From Sporolactobacillus mangiferae (GTDB taxonomy: Bacteria > Bacillota > Bacilli > Bacillales > Sporolactobacillaceae), in contig NZ_JAMAST010000014.1 of assembly GCF_023336505.1 (NCBI RefSeq), forward strand, positions 1-60,626: a DNA stretch of 60,626 bases, given 5' to 3'. Positions 10,060-18,706 of this stretch are shown one piece after another; position 1 is the first letter of the stretch; the number at the start of each line of letters is the position of its first letter. The notes beneath the pieces are model-generated. The model did no database searches, was not told the DNA's origin, and was given only the letters and a program-made list of their open reading frames with translations. A program made the translations under genes and the position numbers.

Positions 10060-10286
10060 TGAAGAGGTTGAGTAGGTGCTGCTCACGTGGACAGAGAGAA
10101 TGGTCTTTGGCTGAAAGCCATTCAGAAAGCGGCGTTGAATTGCCCCTCTGAGTTGTTCGCTGAACAAAATCAGTAGGCGAAAACGGTTGCTCCGTTATCA
10201 GCACAAGAGTGGAGAATGATCTCAAGCAAAGTGGGACCGCGCTGGAAGGCGTCTTTGTGTCATCAGACATAGGGGCGCTTTTTTTA
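10060..10286 (+). ncRNA. T-box leader, cysteine type
   Basis: The T-box AAGTGGGACCGCG (10229-10241), complementary to an uncharged tRNA acceptor end, is followed by a terminator helix (GCGTC at 10249 pairing with GGCGC at 10274) and a run of seven T (10279-10285). Upstream, an AGAGA-containing Stem I carries GAATTGCCCC near 10137-10146, so the specifier codon is probably TGC (Cys). Uncharged tRNA-Cys should stabilise the antiterminator and switch on cysE-cysS. A possible promoter (TTTGCG at 10027, TATAAA at 10049) lies before it. This leader fills most of the 442-nt gltX-cysE gap. Confidence 0.9.
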
Positions 10287-10444
10287 ATACACATGAGTTC
10301 ACTCTGAGTTCACGTGTGCCGGAACGATGGAAACTAAGTTATCTAAAATAAATGAGCAATGACAGGAAGAAGAGGTCTGTATTGCAAGGTTATTCACAAA
10401 AGTCAACGGAATGGGATATGAAGAAACAGAGGAGGCGGACTTCT

Positions 10445-11101
10445 GTGAAAGGCATTATTGCAGAAGATCTGAATAATGTATTTGACCAGGATCCGGCGGC
10501 CAGAAGTAAATGGGAAGTTATTTTTACCTATTCTGGTTTGCACGCGATTTGGTCGCATCGAATGGCACATTGGCTGTGGAAGAAAAAGCGTTACTTTCTT
10601 GCACGTGTTCTGTCGCAGATGTCGCGTCATTTTACAGGAATTGAAATTCATCCAGCAGCCAAAATTGGCAGACGGTTTTTTATGGATCACGGAATGGGTA
10701 TTGTGATCGGTGAAACATGCGAAATCGGCGATGATGTGACACTTTTTCAGGGCGTGACGCTTGGCGGTACAGGAAAAGAAAAAGGGAAGCGTCATCCGAC
10801 GGTCGGCAATGATGTGCTTATCTCGGCCGGGGCAAAAGTGTTAGGTTCGATTACAATTGGTGATCATTCAAAGATTGGCGCGGGATCCGTTGTTCTGCAC
10901 GATGTACCGTCCAATTCAACGGTTGTCGGCATTCCGGGCCGTGTCGTTCGGCAGAACGGAGTCAAGGTACATCATCACGATCTGAATCATACCGACCTTC
11001 CGGATCCAGTGGCAGAAAAAATGCATCAGCTGGAGCATCAGCTGCAGAAACTGGAAGATGAGTTAAATACGTTAAAAGCAAATATAAGAAAAGAGGAGTG
11101 A
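10445..11101 (+). CDS. cysE: Serine O-acetyltransferase
   Basis: Acetylates L-serine with acetyl-CoA, the first committed step of cysteine synthesis. It has 218 residues, matching the short Bacillus-type enzyme. An N-terminal helical region (FDQDPAARS) precedes left-handed beta-helix hexapeptide repeats with catalytic [14 protein letters not shown] and [13 protein letters not shown]. The GTG start at 10445 is chosen because AGAGGAGG lies 9 nt upstream and the N-terminus then matches B. subtilis CysE; a longer frame from 10352 lacks a ribosome site. It is under T-box control and runs directly into cysS, so supply and charging of cysteine are coupled. Confidence 0.96.
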   Translation: MKGIIAEDLNNVFDQDPAARSKWEVIFTYSGLHAIWSHRMAHWLWKKKRYFLARVLSQMSRHFTGIEIHPAAKIGRRFFMDHGMGIVIGETCEIGDDVTLFQGVTLGGTGKEKGKRHPTVGNDVLISAGAKVLGSITIGDHSKIGAGSVVLHDVPSNSTVVGIPGRVVRQNGVKVHHHDLNHTDLPDPVAEKMHQLEHQLQKLEDELNTLKANIRKEE

Positions 11102-11106
11102 AGAAA

Positions 11107-12507
11107 ATGGTGTTAAAAGTTTTTAATACATTGACGAGAAAAAAGGAAGTTTTTAAGCCGATTGACAAGGGGCACGTGCGTATGTACGTGTGCGGGCCGA
11201 CGGTTTATAACTATATTCATATCGGCAATGCGCGTCCCGCGGTTGTATTCGACACGGTTCGCAGGTATTTTGAGTATCAGGGGTATAAAGTAAACTATGT
11301 ATCCAATTTCACTGATGTCGATGATCGTCTGATCAACGCGTCGAAGGAACGGGGCATTCCGGTTCCACAAATTGCAGAGCAGTTTATAAAAGCATACAAG
11401 GAAGATACAGAGGCACTGAATGTGAAGGCGGCAACGGTACATCCCCGGGCGACGGAAACGATGCCGGAGATCATAGCCTTTATTCATAAACTGGTGGATG
11501 CCGGCTACGCTTATGAATCAAAAGGTGATGTGTATTTCCGAACACGCCGGTTTAAGGAATATGGCAAGCTGTCCCATCAGTCGATTGACCACCTGAAATC
11601 CGGAGCGCGGATTGAAATCGGCGAAAGCAAGGAGGATCCACTGGACTTTGCACTTTGGAAGGCGGCCAAGCCGGGCGAGATTAAATGGGCGAGTCCATGG
11701 GGTGAAGGCCGGCCGGGCTGGCATATTGAATGCTCGGCAATGGTTGAAAAGTACTTGGGTGACACGATTGATATTCATGCCGGGGGAACGGACCTGACCT
11801 TCCCGCATCATGAAAACGAGATTGCACAGTCCGAGTCGCTGCATCACCAAATGATGGCCCATTATTGGCTGCACAACGGACATATCCAGATCAATCATGA
11901 AAAAATGTCGAAATCAATCGGTAATGTCATCCTTGTACACGATCTCATTAAAAAGTACGATCCGCAAGTGATTCGCTTTTTTATTCTGACCGTTCAATAC
12001 CGGCATCCGATCAATTTCAGTGATGCACTTCTGAGTGATGCAGTGCAGGCTTTTGGACGCTTAAAGACAACGCATTATAACTTAAGTCATCGATTGGATC
12101 ACGAAGTGTCATCGGATCAACTCAATGAAACGATTGTCGAAAAGTATCGAGCGCCATTTACCGAGGCGATGAATGATGACTTCAATACCGCCAATGCGAT
12201 CGCCGTACTGTTTGACAGCGCGCGTGACGCGAATATTGCGCTTCAGAAGACGCAGACTCCGGAAAGCGATCTTGCTGCATATCTTAAAGTGCTTACCGAA
12301 CTATCCGGCGTACTTGGACTGAAACTTGCGGACGAGTCAGACAGTATATTGGACAGTGAAGTCGAAACGCTGATTAAAAAACGCGAGGAAGCACGAAAAA
12401 ATCGGGAATTTGCAGTGGCGGATGCGATTCGCGATCAACTGAAAGCATCTGGAATTTTGCTGGAAGATACGCCTCAGGGTGTACGCTGGAGAAGAGGGCG
12501 TGAATAA
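11107..12507 (+). CDS. cysS: Cysteinyl-tRNA synthetase
   Basis: Class I synthetase charging tRNA-Cys. It has 466 residues, normal length. The HIGH-type motif is IHIGN, next to the zinc cysteine in VCGPTVYNY; the second zinc-site part is WHIECSAM and the HENE region; KMSKS is intact in EKMSKSIGN. The ATG at 11107 follows GAGGAG at 8 nt, which overlaps the cysE stop. Expression should depend on the Cys T-box upstream of cysE. Confidence 0.98.
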   Translation: MVLKVFNTLTRKKEVFKPIDKGHVRMYVCGPTVYNYIHIGNARPAVVFDTVRRYFEYQGYKVNYVSNFTDVDDRLINASKERGIPVPQIAEQFIKAYKEDTEALNVKAATVHPRATETMPEIIAFIHKLVDAGYAYESKGDVYFRTRRFKEYGKLSHQSIDHLKSGARIEIGESKEDPLDFALWKAAKPGEIKWASPWGEGRPGWHIECSAMVEKYLGDTIDIHAGGTDLTFPHHENEIAQSESLHHQMMAHYWLHNGHIQINHEKMSKSIGNVILVHDLIKKYDPQVIRFFILTVQYRHPINFSDALLSDAVQAFGRLKTTHYNLSHRLDHEVSSDQLNETIVEKYRAPFTEAMNDDFNTANAIAVLFDSARDANIALQKTQTPESDLAAYLKVLTELSGVLGLKLADESDSILDSEVETLIKKREEARKNREFAVADAIRDQLKASGILLEDTPQGVRWRRGRE

Positions 12508-12509
12508 TC

Positions 12510-12932
12510 ATGGATGAAGCAGCAGTGACCGATCCTAATTTACTAAATAGCCTGGCGTTGGCCTATATGGGCGATGCGGTTATTGAAGTGTATGTGCGCA
12601 GAGAAATCATTTCCAGGTCCGGCGTCTCAAAACCCCATGCGCTCCATGCGCGCGCAGTAGCCTATGTATCTGCCAAATCGCAGTCAAAATTTCTGCATGA
12701 ACTGATGGATGGACATTTTCTTACTGAAGAAGAGCTGAATGTTGTGCGACGCGGACGCAATGCCAAGTCGCACTCAGTACCCAGGAATACAGACGTTCAG
12801 ACTTATAATTTCAGTACGGGATTTGAAGCGCTGATCGGAACTTTGTATTTTAAAGGGGAAAATGAACGAATTGACGCGATCATGGACAGAATGTTTGCAA
12901 ATCATCCGGTCGAAAGGAGCAAGTGCGAATGA
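12510..12932 (+). CDS. mrnC: Mini-ribonuclease 3
   Basis: RNase III-like catalytic domain without a dsRNA-binding domain; matures the ends of 23S rRNA in Bacilli. It has 140 residues, the usual size. The signature ALAYMGDAVIEVYVR near the N-terminus carries the catalytic Asp, and FEALIGTLYF carries the second acidic residue. It starts 3 nt after the cysS stop and overlaps rlmB by an ATGA, so the three genes are translationally coupled. Confidence 0.96.
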   Translation: MDEAAVTDPNLLNSLALAYMGDAVIEVYVRREIISRSGVSKPHALHARAVAYVSAKSQSKFLHELMDGHFLTEEELNVVRRGRNAKSHSVPRNTDVQTYNFSTGFEALIGTLYFKGENERIDAIMDRMFANHPVERSKCE

Positions 12933-13666
12933 GTGATGAATGGATCATTGGCCGTCACCCTGTTTCAGAAGCGATTCGATCGGGAAGAGATATAAATAAG
13001 GTTTGGCTGAACAAAGAAGGCAGAGGATTGAGTGCACTGCTTGACTTAATCAAATCCAATGGGATTGCCGTTCAGTTTGTCCCCAGACAAAAGTTGGACC
13101 AGCTGGCAAAATCTGCGCAGCATCAGGGTGTGGTTGCTTCCGTTGCCGCTTACCGCTACGCAGAGCTGGACGATCTGTTCGCTCTTGCCGAGAGCCGCGG
13201 CGAGCAGCCATTTTTAATCATGCTGGACGGTGTTGAAGATCCGCATAATTTAGGATCCATTTTACGAACAGCCGATGCATCCGGCTGTCATGGAATTATT
13301 ATCCCTAAACGTCATTCGGTAGGGCTGACATCAGTTGTGGCAAAAGCGTCAACTGGTGCTATTGAGTACGTACCGGTAGCGCGTGTGTCCAATCTTGCTG
13401 CAACCATGAATCAGCTGAAAAAAAGGGGCGTCTGGTTTGCCGGGACAGCTGCTGATGGAAGCGAAGACTATCGGGCAGCGGATTTTACGATCCCAATCTG
13501 TTTAATCATTGGTAATGAAGGTGCGGGCATGTCACGGCTTGTACGCGAGAAATGTGACTTTCTGATTCGGCTGCCGATGCGCGGCCAGGTGACTTCACTT
13601 AATGCATCAGTAGCTGCGGGTCTGCTCATGTATGAAGTGCTGCGAAATCGCGATAAACAAGGGTGA
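12929..13666 (+). CDS. rlmB: 23S rRNA (guanosine-2'-O-)-methyltransferase RlmB
   Basis: SPOUT-class SAM-dependent 2'-O-methyltransferase. It has 245 residues. The N-terminal substrate-binding domain begins IIGRHPVSEAI; the C-terminal knot has LDGVEDPHNLGSILRTADASG, IIGNEGAGMS and IRLPMRGQVTSLNASVA, the three SpoU motifs. ATG 12929 is chosen because AAAGGAG is 9 nt upstream and the start overlaps the mrnC stop. Confidence 0.94.
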   Translation: MSDEWIIGRHPVSEAIRSGRDINKVWLNKEGRGLSALLDLIKSNGIAVQFVPRQKLDQLAKSAQHQGVVASVAAYRYAELDDLFALAESRGEQPFLIMLDGVEDPHNLGSILRTADASGCHGIIIPKRHSVGLTSVVAKASTGAIEYVPVARVSNLAATMNQLKKRGVWFAGTAADGSEDYRAADFTIPICLIIGNEGAGMSRLVREKCDFLIRLPMRGQVTSLNASVAAGLLMYEVLRNRDKQG

Positions 13667-13672
13667 CTGGTG

Positions 13673-14182
13673 ATGCAGGATATATTAATTGTCGATGGCT
13701 ACAATGTTATTGGTGCATGGACGGAACTGAAAAAGCTTCAGAAAAATGATTTTGAGCTTGCACGCGATTTTCTTATTAATAAGCTGTCAGAGTATCAGGC
13801 TGTCACCGGCTGGCGCGTCATCCTTATTTTCGATGCTTACCTCATTTCAGGTAAAGAAACAAAAACCAAAAAGTCGAAAATTGAAGTAATTTATACCAAA
13901 AAAAGTGAAAAAGCAGATCAGAAGATTGAGGGACTGATTAAGAAGCTGCAAAATGTAAAAACACGCATCCACGTTGCCACTTCCGATATGGCGGAGCAGT
14001 GGGCGGTTTTTTCTCAGGGGGCCTTGCGGAAGCCGTCACGTGAACTGATCGAGGAGATCGGTCAAATAGAAAAAGAAATCAAACGTAGTACAGCAAATAC
14101 CCATCGGTCATCGTCTATGACAAAAATTCAGCTGGATGATGCCACACGGGAAAAACTGGAACAGATGCGGAGAGGTTTTTGA
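13673..14182 (+). CDS. rae1: Ribosome-associated endoribonuclease Rae1 (YacP)
   Basis: NYN/PIN-like nuclease family that in B. subtilis cuts mRNA in the ribosomal A site. It has 169 residues. The N-terminal ILIVDGYNVIGAW carries the first catalytic Asp, and the LIFDAY and ATSDMAEQW segments supply further acidic positions of the PIN-like fold. The C-terminus is helical and basic. ATG 13673 follows AAGGGTGA. It is the last gene of the cysES-mrnC-rlmB run, before an independent sigH promoter. Confidence 0.9.
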   Translation: MQDILIVDGYNVIGAWTELKKLQKNDFELARDFLINKLSEYQAVTGWRVILIFDAYLISGKETKTKKSKIEVIYTKKSEKADQKIEGLIKKLQNVKTRIHVATSDMAEQWAVFSQGALRKPSRELIEEIGQIEKEIKRSTANTHRSSSMTKIQLDDATREKLEQMRRGF

Positions 14183-14188
14183 ATTTTC

Positions 14189-14218
14189 TTGACGATTTAA
14201 AAAATTGTAATGTATAAT
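14189..14218 (+). promoter_or_regulatory. sigH promoter
   Basis: The -35 TTGACG (14189-14194) and -10 TATAAT (14213-14218) are spaced by 18 nt, a strong sigma-A site. In B. subtilis sigH is repressed by AbrB during growth; I cannot recognise an AbrB site by eye. Confidence 0.8.
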
Positions 14219-14261
14219 GTTCTAACTAACATTAAGCATGACGTGCTCGGGGGGATTAAAG

Positions 14262-14909
14262 ATGATTGATCAACCGGTTAAGGAAAATGCGGCTTTGGGT
14301 TCACTTGACGATACGGAGCTCCTAAAGGCGGTTCATGACGGAAATAACCAGGCTCTGGAATCTCTCATTTTTAAATATAAAAATTTCGTGCGAGCCAAGG
14401 CGAAAGCTTATTTTCTTGTTGGTGCGGATCGCGAGGATATTATTCAAGAAGGAATGATCGGTCTGTTTAAGGCGATCCGTGACTATCGGGGGGACAAGCT
14501 GGCCTCATTCAAGGCTTTTGCGGAGCTGTGCATCACACGCCAGATGATTACTGCCGTTAAGACAGCAACACGCCAGAAGCATATACCGCTGAATTCTTAT
14601 ATCTCTCTTGATAAACCCATTTACGATGAAGAATCGGAACGGACGCTGATGGATGTGGTTTGTGAAGCGCAGTCGAGCAATCCCGAGCAAATGCTGATCA
14701 GCCGCGAAGAGTACGACGATATTGAAACGCAACTTTCCAATGTTCTAAGTGACTTGGAACGCAGGGTACTGAGACAGTATCTTGACGGCAGAACGTATCA
14801 GGAAATTTCCGTGGATTTAAAACGGCATGTCAAATCAATAGACAATGCATTGCAGCGTGTGAAGCGTAAGCTTGAACACTGCATCCATCTTAAAGAACTC
14901 AGTATTTAA
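14262..14909 (+). CDS. sigH: RNA polymerase sigma factor SigH (Spo0H)
   Basis: Sigma factor for the transition to stationary phase and early sporulation. It has 215 residues (B. subtilis 218). Region 2 (LIFKYKNFVRAKAKAYF, then DREDIIQEGMIGLFKAIRDY) and region 4 (LSDLERRVLRQYLDGRTYQEI) are intact. The ATG at 14262 is chosen because GGGGGGA lies upstream; an earlier in-frame ATG at 14238 has none. Its presence fits a spore former. Confidence 0.96.
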   Translation: MIDQPVKENAALGSLDDTELLKAVHDGNNQALESLIFKYKNFVRAKAKAYFLVGADREDIIQEGMIGLFKAIRDYRGDKLASFKAFAELCITRQMITAVKTATRQKHIPLNSYISLDKPIYDEESERTLMDVVCEAQSSNPEQMLISREEYDDIETQLSNVLSDLERRVLRQYLDGRTYQEISVDLKRHVKSIDNALQRVKRKLEHCIHLKELSI

Positions 14910-14924
14910 GAGAATAACCGAGCG

Positions 14925-14954
14925 TTGACATCTGTTCTCTCAGTATGGTAGAGT
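14925..14954 (+). promoter_or_regulatory. secE-nusG promoter
   Basis: TTGACA (14925-14930) and TAGAGT (14949-14954) are 18 nt apart, with an extended -10 TGG directly before TAGAGT. It lies 15 nt after sigH and should drive secE-nusG. Confidence 0.75.
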
Positions 14955-14978
14955 GTAAACGGTATATGGAAAACATCA

Positions 14979-15009
14979 AGAGAGGCGGATTAACGCCTTT
15001 CTTTCTTTT
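14979..15009 (+). terminator. Hairpin plus T-rich tract in the secE leader
   Basis: AGAGAGGCG (14979-14987) and CGCCTTTCT (14994-15002) pair over 9 bp with a 6-nt loop, followed by TTCTTTTAC. It lies about 20 nt after the predicted transcript start, so it could act as an attenuator ahead of secE-nusG. Confidence 0.45.
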
Positions 15010-15140
15010 ACTTGCAAGAAAAACCGTCACCGTTTCGGATACTCGATGTCATTCGAAACAAAATCGTTGTCCCAGACCCGCACCTTGAGATTAACTGATA
15101 CTTACGATCCGGGTAAATGCAATACAGATTGAATGGATGG
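15002..15140 (+). pseudogene. rpmG: Possible decayed rpmG (bL33) remnant
   Basis: Bacillales usually carry a 49-codon bL33 gene between sigH and secE. No intact copy exists here. Frame 1 reads LLLA ... RCHSKQNRCPRP (15005-15079) and a +1 shift at about 15084 reads LEIN*YLRSG*MQYRLN. Laid end to end this resembles bL33 (TLAC ... TKNKRTNPDRLELKKY ... KYTLH), with the key L-E-hydrophobic-K/N-x-Y core kept but a frameshift and two stops. The match is by eye and weak at the N-terminal half; chance resemblance in a 255-nt leader is possible. Confidence 0.35.
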
Positions 15141-15209
15141 TTCATGCTGAAATCACAAGGCATATGCAAAAAAGGATATCGAAATCACTCATTAGCGGAG
15201 GTAGCATCT

Positions 15210-15407
15210 ATGGCGGGCATTATTAAAGGGACCGGAAAATTTTTCCGGGATATTGTCACTGAAGCAAAAAAAACGAGTTGGCCGAATCGCAGCGAATTAT
15301 TCAAATATACGATAACAGTTATTATCACTGTTATCTTTTTGGCACTCTTTTTCGTTGTCATTGATTTAGGCATTTCTCAGCTTCTGCGCGTAATTACAAA
15401 TCAATGA
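15210..15407 (+). CDS. secE: Protein translocase subunit SecE
   Basis: Essential small subunit of the SecYEG channel. It has 65 residues, typical of single-span Gram-positive SecE. A basic amphipathic N-terminus (FFRDIVTEAKKTSWPNRSEL, the conserved cytosolic helix) precedes one membrane span (about 35-58). ATG 15210 is set by GCGGAGGT at 7 nt; a longer frame from 15117 has no ribosome site. nusG follows. Confidence 0.96.
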   Translation: MAGIIKGTGKFFRDIVTEAKKTSWPNRSELFKYTITVIITVIFLALFFVVIDLGISQLLRVITNQ

Positions 15408-15461
15408 TTCTGACACCGCGCCGGAGCGGCAGGCGCGCGGATCATTTGGAGGAAGAAAGTT

Positions 15462-15998
15462 ATGGAGAAGAACTGGTATGTTGTTCACACATACTCAGGA
15501 TACGAAAACAAAGTAAAAACCAACCTTGAAAAAAGGGTGGAGTCCATGGGCATGGCGGATAAAATTTTCCGCGTTCTTGTCCCGATGGAAGAAGAAACGG
15601 AAATTAAGAATGGCCAAAAGAAAACGGCCATGAAAAAAGTATTTCCCGGTTATGTGCTGACGGAAATGATCATGACGGATGATTCGTGGTATGTTGTCCG
15701 CAATACGCCTGGTGTGACTGGTTTTGTCGGCTCAACGGGTGCGGGTTCAAAACCAATCCCGCTGCTTCCGGACGAGGTGGATGCCATTCTGAAGCAGATG
15801 GGTCTGAAAGATCGGGTAAGCAATCTGAAATTTGAACTGAAAGAACAGGTCAAGGTTAACGACGGCCCGTTTGCCGACTTCATTGGCAGTATTGAAAATA
15901 TTGACGAAGAAAAAGGCAAGCTCAAAGTACATGTCAACATGTTCGGGCGTGAAACACCGTTAGAGCTTGATTTTGACCAGGTGAAAAAACTGGACTGA
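15462..15998 (+). CDS. nusG: Transcription termination/antitermination protein NusG
   Basis: RNA polymerase-binding elongation factor that modulates pausing. It has 178 residues, standard. The NGN domain begins KNWYVVHTYSGYE and includes the FPGYVLTEM core; the C-terminal KOW domain holds VKVNDGPFADFIGSI. GGAGGAAG precedes the ATG. It is co-transcribed with secE as in most bacteria. Confidence 0.98.
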   Translation: MEKNWYVVHTYSGYENKVKTNLEKRVESMGMADKIFRVLVPMEEETEIKNGQKKTAMKKVFPGYVLTEMIMTDDSWYVVRNTPGVTGFVGSTGAGSKPIPLLPDEVDAILKQMGLKDRVSNLKFELKEQVKVNDGPFADFIGSIENIDEEKGKLKVHVNMFGRETPLELDFDQVKKLD

Positions 15999-16037
15999 AT
16001 CTTTTTCAGCACGGATTCGTTGCTGTATGATCGGACC

Positions 16038-16066
16038 TTGCAATTTATGCTTGCCAATTGTATAAT
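16038..16066 (+). promoter_or_regulatory. rplK-rplA promoter
   Basis: TTGCAA (16038-16043) and a perfect TATAAT (16061-16066) are 17 nt apart. The site is 120 nt before rplK, leaving a leader with room for L1 feedback control. Confidence 0.75.
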
Positions 16067-16139
16067 CTTGATGTTTGTATGATTTTAGATCTCACCAATG
16101 CAAGTCATTTTGAAAGGCAAGTCGCCATAGAGGCAAGAG

Positions 16140-16161
16140 TGGGAGGGGCAACCCCGTACCA
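16140..16161 (+). promoter_or_regulatory. GGGG-CAA-CCCC element in the rplK leader
   Basis: GGGG (16145-16148) and CCCC (16152-16155) form a small hairpin between TGG and CCA flanks, just upstream of the rplK ribosome site. A similar element precedes rplK in other Bacilli. Autoregulation by ribosomal protein L1 is a plausible role, but this is inference. Confidence 0.4.
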
Positions 16162-16186
16162 CAAATTGTTGTAGGGAGGTGCTCTC

Positions 16187-16612
16187 ATGGCAAAAAAAGT
16201 AATCAAGCTAGTTAAACTGCAAATTCCGGCAGGAAAAGCAAATCCGGCTCCGCCAGTTGGTCCGGCATTGGGCCAGGCGGGCGTTAACATTATGGGCTTT
16301 TGTAAAGAATTCAACGCTCGGACATCTGATCAGGCAGGTCTGATCATCCCGGTTGTTATTACTGTTTATGAAGACCGTTCGTTTACGTTCATCACAAAGA
16401 CACCGCCGGCAGCCGTTCTGCTTAAGAAAGAAACCGGTATCCAGTCCGGTTCAGGCACATCGAATACGAAAAAAGTTGCGACGATCAAACGTGATAAAGT
16501 ACGTGCGATTGCTGAACTGAAAATGCCTGACTTAAATGCAGCTGATGTTGAAGCTGCAATGCGTATGGTAGAAGGAACCGCGCGCAGCATGGGTATTGTC
16601 GTCGAAGACTGA
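16187..16612 (+). CDS. rplK: 50S ribosomal protein L11 (uL11)
   Basis: Forms the GTPase-associated stalk base on 23S rRNA, and in the family is needed for RelA activation. It has 141 residues. The proline-rich N-terminal domain ([20 protein letters not shown]) and the C-terminal rRNA-binding domain ([13 protein letters not shown]) are complete. The start follows GGGAGGTG. rplA is 91 nt downstream. Confidence 0.98.
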   Translation: MAKKVIKLVKLQIPAGKANPAPPVGPALGQAGVNIMGFCKEFNARTSDQAGLIIPVVITVYEDRSFTFITKTPPAAVLLKKETGIQSGSGTSNTKKVATIKRDKVRAIAELKMPDLNAADVEAAMRMVEGTARSMGIVVED

Positions 16613-16703
16613 CACGATGCGATGCGGATTGGATGCCGCATCTTTTGCTGATGATTGGTGGGAGGTCATTGCAAACCGTTATTACCACGAAGGAGGAATT
16701 TAA

Positions 16704-17396
16704 ATGGCTAAAAAAGGGAAAAAGTATCAGGAACAAGCGAAAGCTGTTGACCGTACGAAGGCGTATGACGTCGAAGAAGCAGTCAGTCTGGTAAAGAAAG
16801 TTGCTTCTGCCAAATTTGATGAATCAGTTGACGTAGCCGTTCGTCTTGGCGTTGACACACGCAAGAACGACCAGCAGGTTCGCGGTGCGGTTGTGCTTCC
16901 AAACGGTACAGGTAAAACGCAGCGTGTGCTCGTTTTTGCCAAGGGTGAAAAAGCAAAGGAAGCAGAAGCTGCCGGTGCAGACTATGTCGGTGAAACGGAA
17001 CTTGTCGAGAAAATTAACGGCGGATGGTTCGATTTTGACGTTGTGGTTGCCACTCCGGATATGATGGCTCAGGTCGGTCGTCTTGGCCGTGTGCTTGGTC
17101 CGAAAGGCTTGATGCCGAACCCGAAGACAGGTACCGTAACTTTTGACATCGAAAAAGCGGTTAAAGAAATTAAGGCTGGTAAAGTTGAATACCGCGCGCA
17201 GAAAGACGGAAACGTTCATGTACCGGTTGGCAAGGTTTCGTTTGATGATGAAAAACTTGTTGAAAACATCAAGGTTCTGATCGAAACGCTGATCAAAGTG
17301 AAGCCGGCTGCTGCCAAGGGTACGTATTTGAAGAATATCGCCATTTCTTCAACGATGGGGCCTGGCGTCAAGGTGGCTGTCACATCCATTAAATAA
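16704..17396 (+). CDS. rplA: 50S ribosomal protein L1 (uL1)
   Basis: Builds the mobile L1 stalk at the E site and is a translational repressor of rplKA in many bacteria. It has 230 residues, normal. Both halves of the two-domain fold are seen: [19 protein letters not shown] near the N-terminus and [15 protein letters not shown] in the middle. GAAGGAGG precedes the ATG. Confidence 0.98.
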   Translation: MAKKGKKYQEQAKAVDRTKAYDVEEAVSLVKKVASAKFDESVDVAVRLGVDTRKNDQQVRGAVVLPNGTGKTQRVLVFAKGEKAKEAEAAGADYVGETELVEKINGGWFDFDVVVATPDMMAQVGRLGRVLGPKGLMPNPKTGTVTFDIEKAVKEIKAGKVEYRAQKDGNVHVPVGKVSFDDEKLVENIKVLIETLIKVKPAAAKGTYLKNIAISSTMGPGVKVAVTSIK

Positions 17397-17422
17397 TGGA
17401 CCATACAGAACAAATGCTTCGG

Positions 17423-17451
17423 TTGACATCATGAAGCTGAATGAATATAAT
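17423..17451 (+). promoter_or_regulatory. rplJL promoter
   Basis: A perfect TTGACA (17423-17428) and a perfect TATAAT (17446-17451) are 17 nt apart, the strongest sigma-A match in the window. It starts the L10 leader RNA. Confidence 0.85.
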
Positions 17452-17471
17452 GAATATTGTTGTGTGAATTG

Positions 17472-17597
17472 AATGATTAGCCGTAGACAGCAGGGGCATC
17501 GATATGCTTAATGAATCCCAGCCGAGGTTCAGTGAATTCTTGATAACTTATTGTTTGATAGATCAAGCCCTCGGTCTCTGCGGATCGAGGGCTTTTT
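17472..17597 (+). ncRNA. Ribosomal protein L10 leader
   Basis: The segment with CCGTAGACAGCAGGGG, TTAATGAATCC and AGCCGAGGTT (about 17480-17530) matches the L10(L12)4-binding leader of Firmicutes. It ends in an intrinsic terminator: AGCCCTCG (17566-17573) pairs with CGAGGGCT (17586-17593) and TTTTT follows. Excess L10 is expected to bind and favour termination before rplJ. Confidence 0.85.
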
Positions 17598-17662
17598 GAC
17601 AGGCCTAAAACGGGGGAAAACACTGATACGGACAGACTGCAATTGAGGAGGTGCCAAAGACC

Positions 17663-18166
17663 ATGAGTAATGCAAAGATTTTAGAAGGAAAAAAGAAAGT
17701 CGTTGACGAAATTGCCGCTAAGCTCAAAGAAAGTGTGGCAACGATTGTTGTGAATTATCGGGGACTTTCTGTGGCGGAAGTTACCGAATTACGTAAACAA
17801 CTGAGAGAAGCAAACGTTGACTATAAAGTATATAAAAATACGTTTGCCCGCCGCGCGACTGAAATCGCCGGCATTTCAGAACTTAACGATGCTTTGACTG
17901 GCCCGACTGCTGTTTCTTTCAGCAAAGAGGACGTCATTGCTCCGGCAAAGGTATTGTACAACTTCGCCAAAGAACATGAAGCACTTGAAATCAAAGCAGG
18001 CATTATTGAAGGCAAACTGACTTCACTGGAAGAAATCAAGGCGCTCGCCGAACTGCCATCCAGAGAAGGGCTTCTTTCCATGCTGGCCAATGTTCTCCAA
18101 GCGCCAATCCGCAATTTTGCTTTGGGAGTCAAGGCTGTTGCCGAACAGAAAGAGCAGGAAGCCTAA
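17663..18166 (+). CDS. rplJ: 50S ribosomal protein L10 (uL10)
   Basis: Anchors L7/L12 dimers to the ribosome stalk. It has 167 residues (B. subtilis 166). The rRNA-binding part includes [20 protein letters not shown]; the C-terminal helix that binds L12 ends [13 protein letters not shown] 17663 is preferred since GAGGAGGTG lies 9-10 nt upstream; an in-frame GTG at 17651 overlaps that site. It is controlled by the leader just upstream. Confidence 0.97.
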   Translation: MSNAKILEGKKKVVDEIAAKLKESVATIVVNYRGLSVAEVTELRKQLREANVDYKVYKNTFARRATEIAGISELNDALTGPTAVSFSKEDVIAPAKVLYNFAKEHEALEIKAGIIEGKLTSLEEIKALAELPSREGLLSMLANVLQAPIRNFALGVKAVAEQKEQEA

Positions 18167-18220
18167 TTTTAGAAAGCGTTATTTAAACGTAAAATTCAAA
18201 TACAAGGAGGAACACATACA

Positions 18221-18583
18221 ATGACTAAAGAAGAAATCATTGGTGCAATTAAAGAAATGTCCGTTCTTGAACTGAACGATCTTGTTAAAGCAATTGAAGA
18301 AGAATTTGGTGTTACGGCAGCAGCTCAGGTTGCTGTACAGGCTGGTGCTGGTGCTGCAGCTGCAGAGGAAAAAACAGAATTTGATGTTATTCTGGCCGAA
18401 GCGGGCGCACAAAAAATCAAGGTAATCAAAGTTGTTCGCGAAATCACGGGCCTTGGTCTGAAAGATGCAAAGGCACTGGTTGACGGAGCTCCGAAACCTG
18501 TAAAAGAAGGCGCTGCTAAAGAAGAAGCCGAAGAAATCAAAGGCAAACTTGAAGAAGTTGGCGCAAAAGTAGAACTGAAATAA
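18221..18583 (+). CDS. rplL: 50S ribosomal protein L7/L12 (bL12)
   Basis: Stalk protein that recruits and stimulates translational GTPases. It has 120 residues. An N-terminal dimerisation domain, an Ala/Gly-rich hinge (about 42-52) and a C-terminal domain with [20 protein letters not shown] are present. AAGGAGG precedes the ATG. A strong terminator follows immediately. Confidence 0.98.
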   Translation: MTKEEIIGAIKEMSVLELNDLVKAIEEEFGVTAAAQVAVQAGAGAAAAEEKTEFDVILAEAGAQKIKVIKVVREITGLGLKDAKALVDGAPKPVKEGAAKEEAEEIKGKLEEVGAKVELK

Positions 18584-18590
18584 GTTCTGA

Positions 18591-18619
18591 AAAAAGCCCG
18601 CGCTTGCGCGGGCTTTTTC
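18591..18619 (+). terminator. Terminator of rplJL
   Basis: AAAAAGCCCGCGC and GCGCGGGCTTTTT form a 13-bp perfect stem with a 2-nt apparent loop, followed by a T-rich tail. Strong intrinsic terminator. Confidence 0.92.
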
Positions 18620-18706
18620 TTTTTCCGGCCGGAACTGGATCAACTGATTGCGATAAGTGATCTGCCTGCCGGCGGATTTTGATCATTCAAGGTGGCGAAT
18701 TTTTTA

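Noticed and set aside
10352-10444. N-terminal extension of cysE from ATG 10352
   Set aside because: No ribosome site and no family match; an AGAGGAGG site supports GTG 10445 instead.
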